This document shows positions 27,601-35,573 of a DNA stretch of 64,000 nt, piece by piece. Origin of the DNA: a virus. The stretch covers positions 1 through 64,000 of IMG/VR virus record IMGVR_UViG_3300031521_000054; one strand, written 5' to 3'. Below the pieces are notes generated by a model. It was not told the DNA's origin. It did no database searches and saw only the letters and a program-made list of their open reading frames with translations. Made by a program: the position numbers and the translations under genes. Position 1 is the stretch's first letter. Each line of letters begins with the position of its first letter.

Positions 27601-30600
27601 TTTTTTAAAGTTCTTAGTACTGGTACTAAATATTGGAATGGTTTAAATTGGTTTACAACATCAGGAGGAAGTGTTGTTAGTAGAATGCCATTATTGCATG
27701 ATAGTATTATATTCGATCAAAATTCATTTGTTGGTGCTACAACACTTAACATGAACATATATCGTATTGGGAAAAATCTTGATATGTCATTGGTAAACCA
27801 AGTAATAACAGTGCCAGGAACACCAGGTATTGTTTGTTATGGTAATTTCATACTTGGAACAAACATATTATCAACAATTAATCTTGTAATGTCATCACGT
27901 ACATTGGTTAATATTAATACATACGGTAAAACCTTATGGAATCTTAATCAAACATATGCGAGTTCAATAAATCTTCTTAGTGATTTAACTGTATTTGGAG
28001 GTAGTTCTTTTTACACAGGACCTTGGGGAATTTATGTTAATGGTTACACATTATCATTACCATTTATAGTATATGCTTCAGGTGGATTTACATTAAACAT
28101 GGGTACTGGTACTCTTATATTAACAGGAGCATATTCAGGCAATACACCATTACAATTATCTCCTGGAACTTATGATTTCTCAAAAGCAACAATACGCGTA
28201 CAAACAGCTGGTTCAGGTGAATATAATGTTTTTTCAACATATGCAGGATTAATAAACAAACTTATATTGGAAGGTGCATGTACAGGAAATTATAAATTAA
28301 TTCAATGGGGATCATATAATGAACTTTTGATAAAAGAAGGACTCAAAGTTAAAATGAATGCTTTAGCAACAAATACAATTGGTAAAATTAAAATGCTTGG
28401 TAAACCAGGTTCTTTAATAACAATGTATTCTGAAACTCCTGGTACAAAATTCAACTTGAACATAACATCTTCAGATAATCTTATTGATTATGTAAGTTTC
28501 CAGGATTGTACATTTGTAACTCCTCAACCTGTTGGACAAAATTCAGTAAATGTTTCAAACAATACTGGATTAGATTTCGCAACAGCAATACATCGTTATT
28601 GGATTGGTGATACAGGAAATTTCAATGACAATAACCATTGGTCATTACAATCTGGTGGAGTTGCTAACACAACTTATCCAACTGCAATAGTTAATGCTTT
28701 AGTTGATAGAAATTCATTCTCAGCAATTGGGAAAGTTATAACAATGAATGGTATTGGTAATTGTTTAACTCTTGACTTATCCGATATAACAAAAACAGCA
28801 AGTTTAGTTGGAACAGTTTATTCATTAAATGTTTTTGGATCATTAACATTAGGTGTTGGATTAACATGGACATTCACAGGAACATCATATTTGAATCTAA
28901 AAGCTACTGATATAAGAGCGATAACTATGAATGGTGTTTCAGCAGCAACAAATAGAATGATATTTGATGGAGTTAATGGAACTTGGATAAATCAAGATAA
29001 TATGACTCTTTCAGGTTCATATATTTATTTAACAAATGGAACTTGGAATACAAACAATAAAACAATAAATGTTGGAATAATCATTTCACAACCAGGAACA
29101 AAAACATTAACTTTAGGTTCTTCAGATATTACATTTGGTGGGGTAATACTTGATAATAATAACATAAATTTAACAGTAAATGCTGGAACAAGCATAGTTA
29201 GATCATTAGCTAATGCTTTTACAGCTGCAACATGTGTTTTTAATGATTTATTCATACGTTGCACAAATGGTGGAATAAGTACAACATTCATAAGTTGCAA
29301 TAATTTAACTATTTATAATTTAACAAATTTCATAACAGGTTGTATTTCAATTGTCGGAAATATTACAATTAACAAAAATTTCAATATTATTGGTGTTAAT
29401 AATAACATTTATAGATTGATGTTAAATAGTGATAAAAATAATGGAATAATCACAGTTGATCCAACAAAAGTATTTGCATCAAACGTTGATTTTGCTGATA
29501 TTAAATTTGCAACTCCAATTGATTTATCTGCAATTCCAGGTGGAGCAGGAGATTGTGGTGGTAATTCAAACATAACTTTCTCTCCAGCTATTGAACAATT
29601 TTGGGTTGGTAATGCAGGAAACTGGTCAGATCAAAATCATTGGGCATCTGTTTCAAATGGTATTGCTGGTTCAGGAAGAATGCCTCTGCCACAAGATTTT
29701 GCTAAGGTTGACGATGCAAGTTTCACTGTTCCAGGAACAATAACAGTAAACGTTCCAAGACTTTGTAAAAAATTAGACATGTCATCCAGCACCAAGGATA
29801 TAACATTTTTTAATAATATCTCCTTATCGGAATTTTATGGTGACTTTATTTTGGGTCCTAAAGTAATTTCAACTGGAACAACAATAGCATTTATTGGACG
29901 TGGCACTTTTGATATGAATACTTTCAATAAAACAGTAAATGTTCGCATCAAAAAATCAGCTACTTATAATTTACGTAGTGATTTTACTGGTTCTCTATTG
30001 ATTGAAGGAAATTTCTATACCAATGATTATGTGTTGAATATTATCACTGATAGATTAATGTCATACTCTAGTAGTCAATTATGGCTAGGAAATAGTATTG
30101 TGAATTTAATTACTCAAGGAATTGGTGGTGAATTACTTTTAAATGCTGGTGGACAATTATTTTCACAAAATTCTATCATTAATGTATTGTCAGATTTTCC
30201 TTCAGATGTATATTTATCAATGGATGGTTGGAGTTTAAATAAGGTTGTAATTGATGGAACATTCCCAGGAAATTGCAAAATAACAGGTTCTAATACATTT
30301 AATGAATTAATAATCAAAGAAGGTAAGAAAATAGCTTTCGCGGCTTATGCAACACAAATATTCAATACAATTAAAACATTAAGCACTCATAAAAAGAAAA
30401 TAACAATTGGATCAACAATTCCTGGAACTCAAGCAATGCTTGTTAAGAATGGTTTACCAATAGTTGAAATTGAAAATGTCATTATATCTGACATAAATGC
30501 TTCACCAAATGAAAAATGGTACTTAGGCGACAATTCTAAGAATAATGGAAATAATTCTGGTTTGATATTTGAATCATCTTATATTCCACCTTATTCATGG

Positions 30601-30606
30601 ATGTAA
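21601..30606 (+). CDS. Giant repetitive adhesin / fibre protein (3001 residues, nine ~1-kb units)
   Basis: The protein consists of nine units of about 330 residues, each opening with a Trp-containing motif of the form (Y/F)W(I/V)G-x-(G/A)GN(W/F)xDxxHWS or YYKHTSGACNW-D-AKW, then PL-x-D and a run of beta strands ending in one of two closers: (D/N)PxDLS...GDxGGN..ITF or LIDYISVSDCTMTT...NVSNNTGWDF. Units open near 21613, 22606, 23619, 24585, 25571, 26590, 27596, 28592 and 29594. The design suggests stacked beta-helix or beta-sandwich modules of a long adhesin. A 13-bp GC-rich inverted repeat lies just inside the start, and the segment ~24900-26230 has a different base composition. There is no signal peptide or anchor, consistent with a phage particle protein. 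Confidence 0.82.
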   Translation: MTQKFWVGNGGNWNDTTHWSLISGGASGAAVPTLADNVRFDALSFTITGQTVTGNAIMECLDLDWTGIVNAPSFVSSVYSINIYGNLTLWLGLNWSFTGTAYTNLKPVSVCNITGNGTNCSYNILYLDSVNGVFNNLDDFGGNPKLMLNEGTWNTNDHKISIAYIYPQETPNTNNKRILNLGSSRVVTAIFAIAYNNYVKINYGTSTIELYSSNYMYFTTQNNVYNLECKNGLNVWGSGRGPFIINSLTLSNKIVLNNSDFIVENLTILPTASFIRTSIWALTYSNITVDPAKVSIASCDFTNIKFTNPIDLSAITGGSGDCGGNTGITFTPSQTQYYKHTSGACNWTDAKWFTDRLTRVIPGRMPLPQDDPILDAASFTGASTLTINTIIIGRNVDMSGVAFPVAVNTTYAIEIYGNFILGNYITPTTVMVNLLGRGNHDCKTFNKAIWSLSFGSTGTYTLQSDLTTNLQIQTSGYGTTLKGNGFNVTCRYLLNGTALDKIYFGSGTWTYCLPTAGSANSWAYAGTGATTYYETSTVIYTSTYTTMAGVLQVPASGAYNILRIGNIPSIININLTGIFTANQLIVDSNNKIFFLNNQTFTVAKLKALGKPGALITLGSQTPGSKFTLNITSADNLIDYISVSDCTMTTVRPAGLNSVNVSNNTGWDFTSSIIRYWIGDTGNFTDVAHWSLQSGGVSNTIAPTLTENAIWDRNSFTVINQTVTGNAVMNCLTIDWSDVTKACNFISTVYSLNIYGSLILGINVVWNFTGTAYTNMVCTDSRTITNNANPGALFNNLYLGSATAVITHQDNFNAQSNVTLVGGTWNTNDKRFDIQARSIVAANNANIKTINFGSSIVIAKWIVGDNWGQCVFNAGTSTLHATGAQFYTGKLQYYNVTFPGVGSWELWISSNSSAYCELKVTNTLTINGLNSSNARCRFKKYSGAAVCNVTAANVIASNIDIENITFTNPIDLSLVPGGSSDFGGNVNVIFTPSAQLYYKGTTGAHNWDANWKLADRITPARIPLVQDDVFFDAQSFTGPATLTLNQPAICRSMNWTGQNKAVTFTGSVYTLAIYGDLILYAGLTWTFTGTSALYFKAFDDRTIQSSGVTISPNNTYFDGPGSWTNLDTFSVNGYTWLNQGTWNMNGCTINALIRCETGSATRVINMSSSYVTGWFRMIAMTNLIINPGTSTVECNVGYVNGQSGLVKLSLNNVVIKDSGAAGQWLAYLTCNNLTFANTGGTNNSYLNGDVTVTNNLTITGDNTIRRFVSSTVMSAQRTITVDPTKIFATYCEFRDIKFSSPVDLSNVTGGCGDGGGNANITFVTAQTLYYKHTSGACNWADAKWFTTSGGSIVGRTPLLHDLIIFDANSFTGASTLTINVPRIGDLDMSAVNQPISIPAFNMECNGGFVININITFTSAGVNFLALVGNSTHRLETKYIALNGYLNVNRGTYKCESGINLGIYNTSQLSVNGTASLDLNGFNFYGITMNTSNTACTLKMGTGTMYLAGNGSYCSKVVFYPLSNVSNNGTMQFFNTATPSDTHGFNAAGKTINRVVFSGTGTKSLDISNACTINELEITPNKTVKFLAGATINIGKLKAPGKPSALITLSSLTPTSKYTLNITSEDNLIDYISVSDCTMTTPRSAGLNSVNVSNNTGWDFVSSIIRYWIADTGNFTDAAHWSKQSGGVSNTIAPTLTENAIWDRNSFSAISKIVTGDAIMNCLTMDWSDITKSCSFVSSVYNLNIYGSLSLSSLLAWAFTSTAYGYMKAVDSRNITNNGCSIPNYFYINASGTITQQDTMFCLIHCFLTGTYNTNDKTINANSYQFVNGTTSIVNFGNSTLNLANGITVNAGTETLNAGTSTIVVGQSADWFLGGNKTYNNVIVETTNRVMNGYIANFTCVNFTRRVVSNVAVVCNCPVNSNFTVTGILTLTGYDLSSRLLINSYSAGTQRTITADTSKIILAYVDFQDINFTNPIDTTNILGLSGDAGNNSNITFVPSQTQFFKVLSTGTKYWNGLNWFTTSGGSVVSRMPLLHDSIIFDQNSFVGATTLNMNIYRIGKNLDMSLVNQVITVPGTPGIVCYGNFILGTNILSTINLVMSSRTLVNINTYGKTLWNLNQTYASSINLLSDLTVFGGSSFYTGPWGIYVNGYTLSLPFIVYASGGFTLNMGTGTLILTGAYSGNTPLQLSPGTYDFSKATIRVQTAGSGEYNVFSTYAGLINKLILEGACTGNYKLIQWGSYNELLIKEGLKVKMNALATNTIGKIKMLGKPGSLITMYSETPGTKFNLNITSSDNLIDYVSFQDCTFVTPQPVGQNSVNVSNNTGLDFATAIHRYWIGDTGNFNDNNHWSLQSGGVANTTYPTAIVNALVDRNSFSAIGKVITMNGIGNCLTLDLSDITKTASLVGTVYSLNVFGSLTLGVGLTWTFTGTSYLNLKATDIRAITMNGVSAATNRMIFDGVNGTWINQDNMTLSGSYIYLTNGTWNTNNKTINVGIIISQPGTKTLTLGSSDITFGGVILDNNNINLTVNAGTSIVRSLANAFTAATCVFNDLFIRCTNGGISTTFISCNNLTIYNLTNFITGCISIVGNITINKNFNIIGVNNNIYRLMLNSDKNNGIITVDPTKVFASNVDFADIKFATPIDLSAIPGGAGDCGGNSNITFSPAIEQFWVGNAGNWSDQNHWASVSNGIAGSGRMPLPQDFAKVDDASFTVPGTITVNVPRLCKKLDMSSSTKDITFFNNISLSEFYGDFILGPKVISTGTTIAFIGRGTFDMNTFNKTVNVRIKKSATYNLRSDFTGSLLIEGNFYTNDYVLNIITDRLMSYSSSQLWLGNSIVNLITQGIGGELLLNAGGQLFSQNSIINVLSDFPSDVYLSMDGWSLNKVVIDGTFPGNCKITGSNTFNELIIKEGKKIAFAAYATQIFNTIKTLSTHKKKITIGSTIPGTQAMLVKNGLPIVEIENVIISDINASPNEKWYLGDNSKNNGNNSGLIFESSYIPPYSWM
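21613..30560 (+). repeat. Nine-unit ~1-kb tandem repeat array in giant adhesin
   Basis: Unit openings are spaced close to 1 kb apart (range roughly 0.97-1.02 kb). The units beginning near 23619 and 26590 are also nearly identical in DNA over their first ~140 bases (for example the bases coding SNTIAPTLTENAIWDRNSF). This indicates recent duplication or gene conversion within the array. Confidence 0.8.
21622..21696 (+). repeat. GC-rich 13-bp inverted repeat at 5' end of giant adhesin gene
   Basis: GGGAACGGCGGCA (21622-21634) pairs perfectly with TGCCGCCGTTCCC (21684-21696) across a 49-nt loop, only 21 nt after the start codon. The arms use codons such as GCC and CCC that the other units of the same gene avoid at matching positions, so the pairing looks selected. 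Confidence 0.88.
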
Positions 30607-30631
30607 TAAATAATTTAAACAAATAATCAAA

Positions 30632-31183
30632 ATGAATAAACTTTTTTTATTTTTGGAATCAATAAACACGACTAAAAAATTCAATCGTGTTATGATATTT
30701 ATTTTCAATCCAATATTTCTTCTATTGGAATATCTTGTTTACAGATATTATTGGAAAACATTAATTCTTCCTGAATTGATTACTAACGATGATATTTTTA
30801 GTTTTCTTGACAAGAATGAATTTGGATTCGAAAAGGGTAGAATTACGAAGAAAGATTTGTTTGATGACAATGAATTTTATGAATCACTTAACATGGATGA
30901 AGCCAAAGTTAAGTTGAAAGAAGAATTTGTTGGAACAATATCTGATCTATTATCGAAGAAAACTATGTTTGATATTGAAGAATATCTTACGTTAATAGTT
31001 ACAACCGAATATGTTATAACCAAAAATCAAGGAGAAACTTATCAGAATAAAGTCTATACTGTTTATCTTCAGTTTTGTCGATATTATTATTTAATGCAAA
31101 GACTAAGAAATTTTACTTCTTGGATTGTATTAGTTTTATTGTTGTCAATATCGGTTTATTTTGGATTGAAATTCATTCCATAA
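30632..31183 (+). CDS. Hypothetical membrane protein (two TM segments)
   Basis: 183 residues. Hydrophobic segments near 18-38 (VMIFIFNPIFLLLEYLV) and 160-181 (SWIVLVLLLSISVYFG) flank a ~115-residue charged region, so both ends are probably in the membrane with the middle on one side. Not recognised. It follows the giant adhesin by 25 nt. It might act on the host envelope (superinfection exclusion or lysis control), but nothing in the sequence shows this. Confidence 0.65.
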   Translation: MNKLFLFLESINTTKKFNRVMIFIFNPIFLLLEYLVYRYYWKTLILPELITNDDIFSFLDKNEFGFEKGRITKKDLFDDNEFYESLNMDEAKVKLKEEFVGTISDLLSKKTMFDIEEYLTLIVTTEYVITKNQGETYQNKVYTVYLQFCRYYYLMQRLRNFTSWIVLVLLLSISVYFGLKFIP

Positions 31184-31244
31184 TTTAACCCATTAATGAA
31201 TATAATAAGTATAGAAAATTCACATTTAATCATAATTTATAAAA

Positions 31245-32834
31245 ATGAAAAATCAAAACAAAATTGGAACAGAAGAAATTTTTAACAAACAACAAAATTT
31301 TTTCTACAATACTATCAAGAAATTTCTTGATGAAAAAATAATTGCTAATACTCTTGAAAAAGAATTAGCAGGAATAATTTTACATCTGAGTACAAACAAA
31401 AATTTGAATGCTTCAGAATTTGAATTATTAGGTAGTTTGTCTTATCTTGTTGGTATTGATTACACAAATCAAGCTTTCATTGGCAAAGAAATTTCTGCAA
31501 ATGTAACTGCCCGGTTTAAACAATTCAATCTTTCAATGAATGTTGTTGCTCTTTATGTTGACTGTATTGATCTTATCAAAGATGAGACTTCTTTCCAGGA
31601 AGCTAAAGATAAAATGAAATCTTTGATTTTTGATAAGATTATTTTCCAATCAAAATCAATGGAACATAAAAATGTTCAGTTGAATGTTCTTCGTTCAGAC
31701 ATTGTTCGTTTTTTTAATACTATTGTTATTCCTGTAAATATGGCTTCAGGTGTTGAAGAAATTAAAGCCAAAAAAGAATACATTTACGAGGATTTGTTAA
31801 AAATCAGCACATTGATTCAGACACAATCCAAAATTCCTGGAAATGCAATCAAAAGATTCATAAAGATCGTAAACAATCCGTTGTATATGGAACTTATGGA
31901 ACGCAGCATGGTTTATTTCGACAAACAAAAATTTGCTGTTGTTTATTTGGATTCGATCTTAAGTGTTAAGGAATCTTTCACAAAATTAGGTGATGATTCA
32001 AAAACTCTTTTGAAAAGCATTATTTTTGGAAACGAAATTGCAGAAGAAATCTACACAAAATTAAAAGCTGATTTTGATGCACAAGTTGTTCCTGAAGTTG
32101 TTGCCGAAGTTGCTCCAGAAGATGGTGATGTTGCTTATGTTCCTCATTACACAAGTGAAGAAGTAAATAAATTGATGTCTAACGACCAGGATGAATTTAT
32201 CAAAGAAATTCTATGCGATATGATCAAATCAGATCTTGAAGTTGAAGATCAGGTTATTGATGGAATTACAAGAATTTTAATTGATGATGATTATAGTCAA
32301 CATTTATATTCGTATTTGAAATCGAATATGTCTAATCCTCATCGTTCAAAAGAAAATTTCAACAGATCATATCCGAAAATTAATCTTGCAACAATTGTTG
32401 AAAGAATAAATAAAATCGAAGAAGATTTCAAATCCGAATATAAAACACTTGTTGAACTTGCATGTAAACCAATACCGGGAGACATTCTCCATAAAGTTGT
32501 AGGTTATGTTAATGCAACAATTGAAGGTGTTATCCTTTCAAATGATGAACAGAAACAATATTTGATTTCTCAAATCATGGAAAATGGAATCAGCACATAT
32601 AATCAATTACAACAAATTGTTGGAATGATTGAAACTTGTGATATATCCGGTGCAGATTCGTTATCATATGTTACTCTTTACAAGTATTTGAATAATACAC
32701 CTGAAATATTAGAGGTGTTTGAAAAATCTGGAGAAATTGAAAAATTCACAAATCAAATTGCGATCGTTAAAGGTTTCAGAGAATGGTTTGAGTATTACGT
32801 TACTCCGGTTACACCTCTTGTGGTTGAAAAATAA
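31245..32834 (+). CDS. Hypothetical protein
   Basis: 529 residues, soluble, predicted mainly helical, with an acidic Val/Glu/Pro stretch near 280-295 (VVPEVVAEVAPEDGD) that probably links two helical domains. No catalytic motif is recognised. It is followed by a terminator at 32864-32912, and codon usage is typical of the window. It could be a virion or internal head protein given its size, but this is a guess. Confidence 0.65.
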   Translation: MKNQNKIGTEEIFNKQQNFFYNTIKKFLDEKIIANTLEKELAGIILHLSTNKNLNASEFELLGSLSYLVGIDYTNQAFIGKEISANVTARFKQFNLSMNVVALYVDCIDLIKDETSFQEAKDKMKSLIFDKIIFQSKSMEHKNVQLNVLRSDIVRFFNTIVIPVNMASGVEEIKAKKEYIYEDLLKISTLIQTQSKIPGNAIKRFIKIVNNPLYMELMERSMVYFDKQKFAVVYLDSILSVKESFTKLGDDSKTLLKSIIFGNEIAEEIYTKLKADFDAQVVPEVVAEVAPEDGDVAYVPHYTSEEVNKLMSNDQDEFIKEILCDMIKSDLEVEDQVIDGITRILIDDDYSQHLYSYLKSNMSNPHRSKENFNRSYPKINLATIVERINKIEEDFKSEYKTLVELACKPIPGDILHKVVGYVNATIEGVILSNDEQKQYLISQIMENGISTYNQLQQIVGMIETCDISGADSLSYVTLYKYLNNTPEILEVFEKSGEIEKFTNQIAIVKGFREWFEYYVTPVTPLVVEK

Positions 32835-32863
32835 ACTCGTTCTTTGAAATTACAACTAAAACT

Positions 32864-32912
32864 AAAACGGAGTGTGAAGGGATTTAAAAACTTTCCTCTC
32901 CGTTTTTTCTTT
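32864..32912 (+). terminator. Intrinsic terminator
   Basis: Arms AAAACGGAG (32864-32872) and CTCCGTTTT (32898-32906) pair perfectly around a 25-nt region with partial internal pairing, followed by TTCTTTT. It sits 29 nt after the stop of the 529-residue gene. Confidence 0.75.
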
Positions 32913-32934
32913 TCAAAAACTTTTAACAAATATC

Positions 32935-33660
32935 ATGCGAAAAATTATAGAAAATTTTAAAAAAATAATCAGATCATTTGTGACAATTTTTGCTTCAAGA
33001 GAATTTGGATTTATATATTGTCTTGCAGGAACAATCACACAAATATGGCACACATACTTCTTAACTGTAAGTATTTCTTCATTGGAAGGTAATGTTAAAA
33101 TATTTCAAGCAGCATTGTTATCATTTTTCATTAGTTCTTCGTTATTATATTTTGTTGCAATTGCTGATAATGAAGATTCGAAAGAATCCAAAAAAATTAG
33201 ACTTGCAGTAAATGTTTTCATGCTTATCGAAATATTCATAAATTTTTATTACTACGCACGTCATTTGATTATTGATTCTGAAAAAGTTCAGATTTTTGAT
33301 TTCATATTTGCTGTATTAGTTTCATGTTTGATTCCTGTAACTATTAAACTTTATGCGAGCTTAATCAGAGCAAAAGAATGGATGCAGGAGATTGATGGAA
33401 ATACAATTAACAATGTTAATCAAAATTATAGTATTCAAGGTCCTCAAGGTCCTAAAGGTGATCGAGGAGAAATTGATAAGGAAGAATTGAATGATTTAAT
33501 TAAATCAGAAATATCTGAATTAAAATCAAGTATTTTATCTGATATGGATTCAGACATAAGCGAGGTGTTTCAAAAAAATCAACAACTTTTTCTTACACAA
33601 TTTGAAAATCGTTGTAAATTAATTGGAAAAACAGCTTTGGAATCCGTAACAAAAGATTAA
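32935..33660 (+). CDS. Membrane protein with four TM segments and short collagen-like/coiled-coil tail
   Basis: 241 residues. Four hydrophobic segments (about 24-46, 56-78, 88-108 and 121-146) are followed by [11 protein letters not shown] (about 167-177), three to four Gly-X-Y triplets, and then a charged helical tail likely to form a coiled coil. A collagen-like stretch on an integral membrane protein is unusual. The tail could trimerise or touch the collagen-like fibres of the same phage. Not recognised as a family. It is the first gene after a terminator and last before the clamp-loader promoter region. Confidence 0.7.
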   Translation: MRKIIENFKKIIRSFVTIFASREFGFIYCLAGTITQIWHTYFLTVSISSLEGNVKIFQAALLSFFISSSLLYFVAIADNEDSKESKKIRLAVNVFMLIEIFINFYYYARHLIIDSEKVQIFDFIFAVLVSCLIPVTIKLYASLIRAKEWMQEIDGNTINNVNQNYSIQGPQGPKGDRGEIDKEELNDLIKSEISELKSSILSDMDSDISEVFQKNQQLFLTQFENRCKLIGKTALESVTKD

Positions 33661-33665
33661 TCAAT

Positions 33666-33709
33666 CAATCCATAAAACTAAAAATTTCTGAATATATATA
33701 ATATAAATA
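33666..33709 (+). promoter_or_regulatory. Candidate promoter before clamp loader
   Basis: CAATCCAT (33666-33673), a 16-nt spacer, then GAATATATATAAT from 33690, followed by TATAAATA (33702-33709), which is the T4 late-promoter consensus. The CAATCCAT-N16-GAATATAT arrangement recurs with identical spacing at 57547-57582. The ATG follows at 33723. Confidence 0.55.
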
Positions 33710-33722
33710 ATCAACAATAATC

Positions 33723-34670
33723 ATGGAACAACAAATAACCCTTCTTGAAAAGTATTTCCCAAAAGATTTTGAACATTTATTATTACCTTCAAGGATTAAA
33801 AATACAATATTAGCTACTCAACAAAAAATTGGGTATAGATTATTGATGTATTCAAGTCCTGGAACTGGCAAAACAACAACATCAAGACTTTTATGTTCAG
33901 GAGGTGATTATGAGGCAATGTATTTGTCAGGATCAAATAATTTTAATGTTGATCTTATGAGAACAAAGGTAATGCCTTTTTCTTCAGGTTTTAGTGTTCT
34001 TGGTAAGAAAAAAGTTCTTATTATTGATGAAGCTGAAAACATCAAAAATGATCTTCAAGATAGTTTTAAAATAATTTTGGATCAATGTACTTCTGTTAAT
34101 TATATTTTCATTACCAATGAGGTTGAAAAAATAAATCCAGCAATTCGTTCAAGATGTACAAATCTTGATTATGATTTTAGTGGTGCTGATTTGGATGAAC
34201 AGAAACAAAATTATGTGAATTTTATATTAGAAGTTTGTAAGAAAGAATCAATCAAATATGATAAGGATGGAATACGTGCGTTATTTAGATTAACTTTTCC
34301 TGATTTCAGAACACTCCTAATTAAGTTACAACTAATTGTTGATATTAAAGAACCAATTACACTTGAGAATGTTAAAAAATTCGCTGAGTCTGGAAAACAA
34401 AATCTTGAATTATACAACATAGTTGAAACTCCAAGCATAAACGGTAAGGAATTTTATACTGAAATGACTAAGTTCAAAGGAAAAGAAAGAGATTGCTTCC
34501 TGTCATTAGGTGAACCATTTTTTCTTTATCTGAATGAAAAAGAACTTTTTGAAAGAACTCTTGAAACAGCAATAATTGTTTCAAAATATTCTGATTCGTT
34601 CGTAAATTCAATCAATAAATTTGTGACATTAATGTCTTGCATTGTTGAACTTAAATCCTTATTCAGATGA
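33723..34670 (+). CDS. 44: Clamp loader large subunit, T4 gp44-like AAA+ ATPase
   Basis: 315 residues, close to T4 gp44 (319). Walker A SSPGTGKTT (about 44-52), Walker B VLIIDEAEN (about 98-106) and the clamp-loader SRC motif (IRSRC, about 141-145) are present in order, with helical lid and collar domains after them. The gp44/gp62 complex opens the sliding clamp and loads it at primer ends using ATP. Its stop overlaps the next start (ATGA), matching the T4 44-62 gene pair. No sliding clamp was recognised in this window. Confidence 0.93.
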   Translation: MEQQITLLEKYFPKDFEHLLLPSRIKNTILATQQKIGYRLLMYSSPGTGKTTTSRLLCSGGDYEAMYLSGSNNFNVDLMRTKVMPFSSGFSVLGKKKVLIIDEAENIKNDLQDSFKIILDQCTSVNYIFITNEVEKINPAIRSRCTNLDYDFSGADLDEQKQNYVNFILEVCKKESIKYDKDGIRALFRLTFPDFRTLLIKLQLIVDIKEPITLENVKKFAESGKQNLELYNIVETPSINGKEFYTEMTKFKGKERDCFLSLGEPFFLYLNEKELFERTLETAIIVSKYSDSFVNSINKFVTLMSCIVELKSLFR

Positions 34671-35047
34671 TTTTAAGTAAATTTGATTATGATTGGAAAC
34701 CAATTGTTTTTCCAAAAGAATTATTTGATTGTGATTTTGAAGTATTTATGAAACATGTTTTAAAAGAGTTAAATAAATATGGTGAATATGGTTGGAAATG
34801 TAATGTTGATATTTCATCATTTGAAGAAATGTTCAAAGTAATTTCTAAACGAGCTGAATCTGATATTGAAATTTCTTATTTATTTGTTCGTGAAACTACT
34901 GAAAATGTTGATGATTTAATTCAGACAGTTCACCACAATGCATGTACAGCTCAAATGAAAGAATGTATCAATATGTGGGGAATTGATATGACAAAAAATG
35001 ATTATCCTGACATGCCTGAATTGAACACGATTAAAAAGAAAAAGTGA
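34667..35047 (+). CDS. Hypothetical protein, candidate clamp-loader small subunit (gp62 position)
   Basis: 126 residues, starting in the stop of the gp44-like gene. In T4 the small subunit gp62 (187 residues) is translated from the gene directly after 44. This protein is shorter and I see no clear sequence match, so the assignment rests on position and coupling alone. It has a Trp/Tyr-rich N-terminal half and a lysine-rich end (NTIKKKK). Confidence 0.6.
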   Translation: MILSKFDYDWKPIVFPKELFDCDFEVFMKHVLKELNKYGEYGWKCNVDISSFEEMFKVISKRAESDIEISYLFVRETTENVDDLIQTVHHNACTAQMKECINMWGIDMTKNDYPDMPELNTIKKKK

Positions 35048-35048
35048 T

Positions 35049-35573
35049 ATGATTTATGTGATGTTGTCAAAGGAAAATTCAGTCCTGCAAAAGAATATTG
35101 CGAATTTTCTCAAAGTATTCAAATATGATAATATTCAATATAAATTAATTTTCAATCCTAAGCATATTTTTGAATCAACAATTGCTGATATAAATCAATC
35201 AAAAGATATTATACTTTGGAACCCAAACGTAGCATATTCAAATTTAGATTTGGTAAAACAATTTCAAAACTCCATCGTTATATTAGAAAGACCAACATTA
35301 TTGATCCAAAAAATATCAGAGTCAAACCCTATAAACGAAAATGTCGCAATTAATCATGGGTTTTTTCTTATTTATATAAATCCTGATCGTGAAGAAATAA
35401 CAAATAATGATTGGAAACTTGTTGTTCAAGAAGATCAATATGTTATGACAATGGAAAATCTACTTATACTAATCAAAACAGATGAATCAAATTTACAAAA
35501 ACAAATAAAAGTTTATTCAGATGTTTTTGATGATATTATACAAATAAATAAAGACCAAATAAATCTTTCATGA
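35049..35573 (+). CDS. Hypothetical protein in replication cluster
   Basis: 174 residues, not recognised. The pattern of short hydrophobic strands and helices (IVILERPTLLIQ, GFFLIYINP, ENLLILIKTD) suggests an alpha/beta fold without a P-loop. It lies between the clamp-loader genes and the nucleotide kinase with a 4-nt overlap at its end, so it belongs to the same operon. Confidence 0.65.
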   Translation: MIYVMLSKENSVLQKNIANFLKVFKYDNIQYKLIFNPKHIFESTIADINQSKDIILWNPNVAYSNLDLVKQFQNSIVILERPTLLIQKISESNPINENVAINHGFFLIYINPDREEITNNDWKLVVQEDQYVMTMENLLILIKTDESNLQKQIKVYSDVFDDIIQINKDQINLS

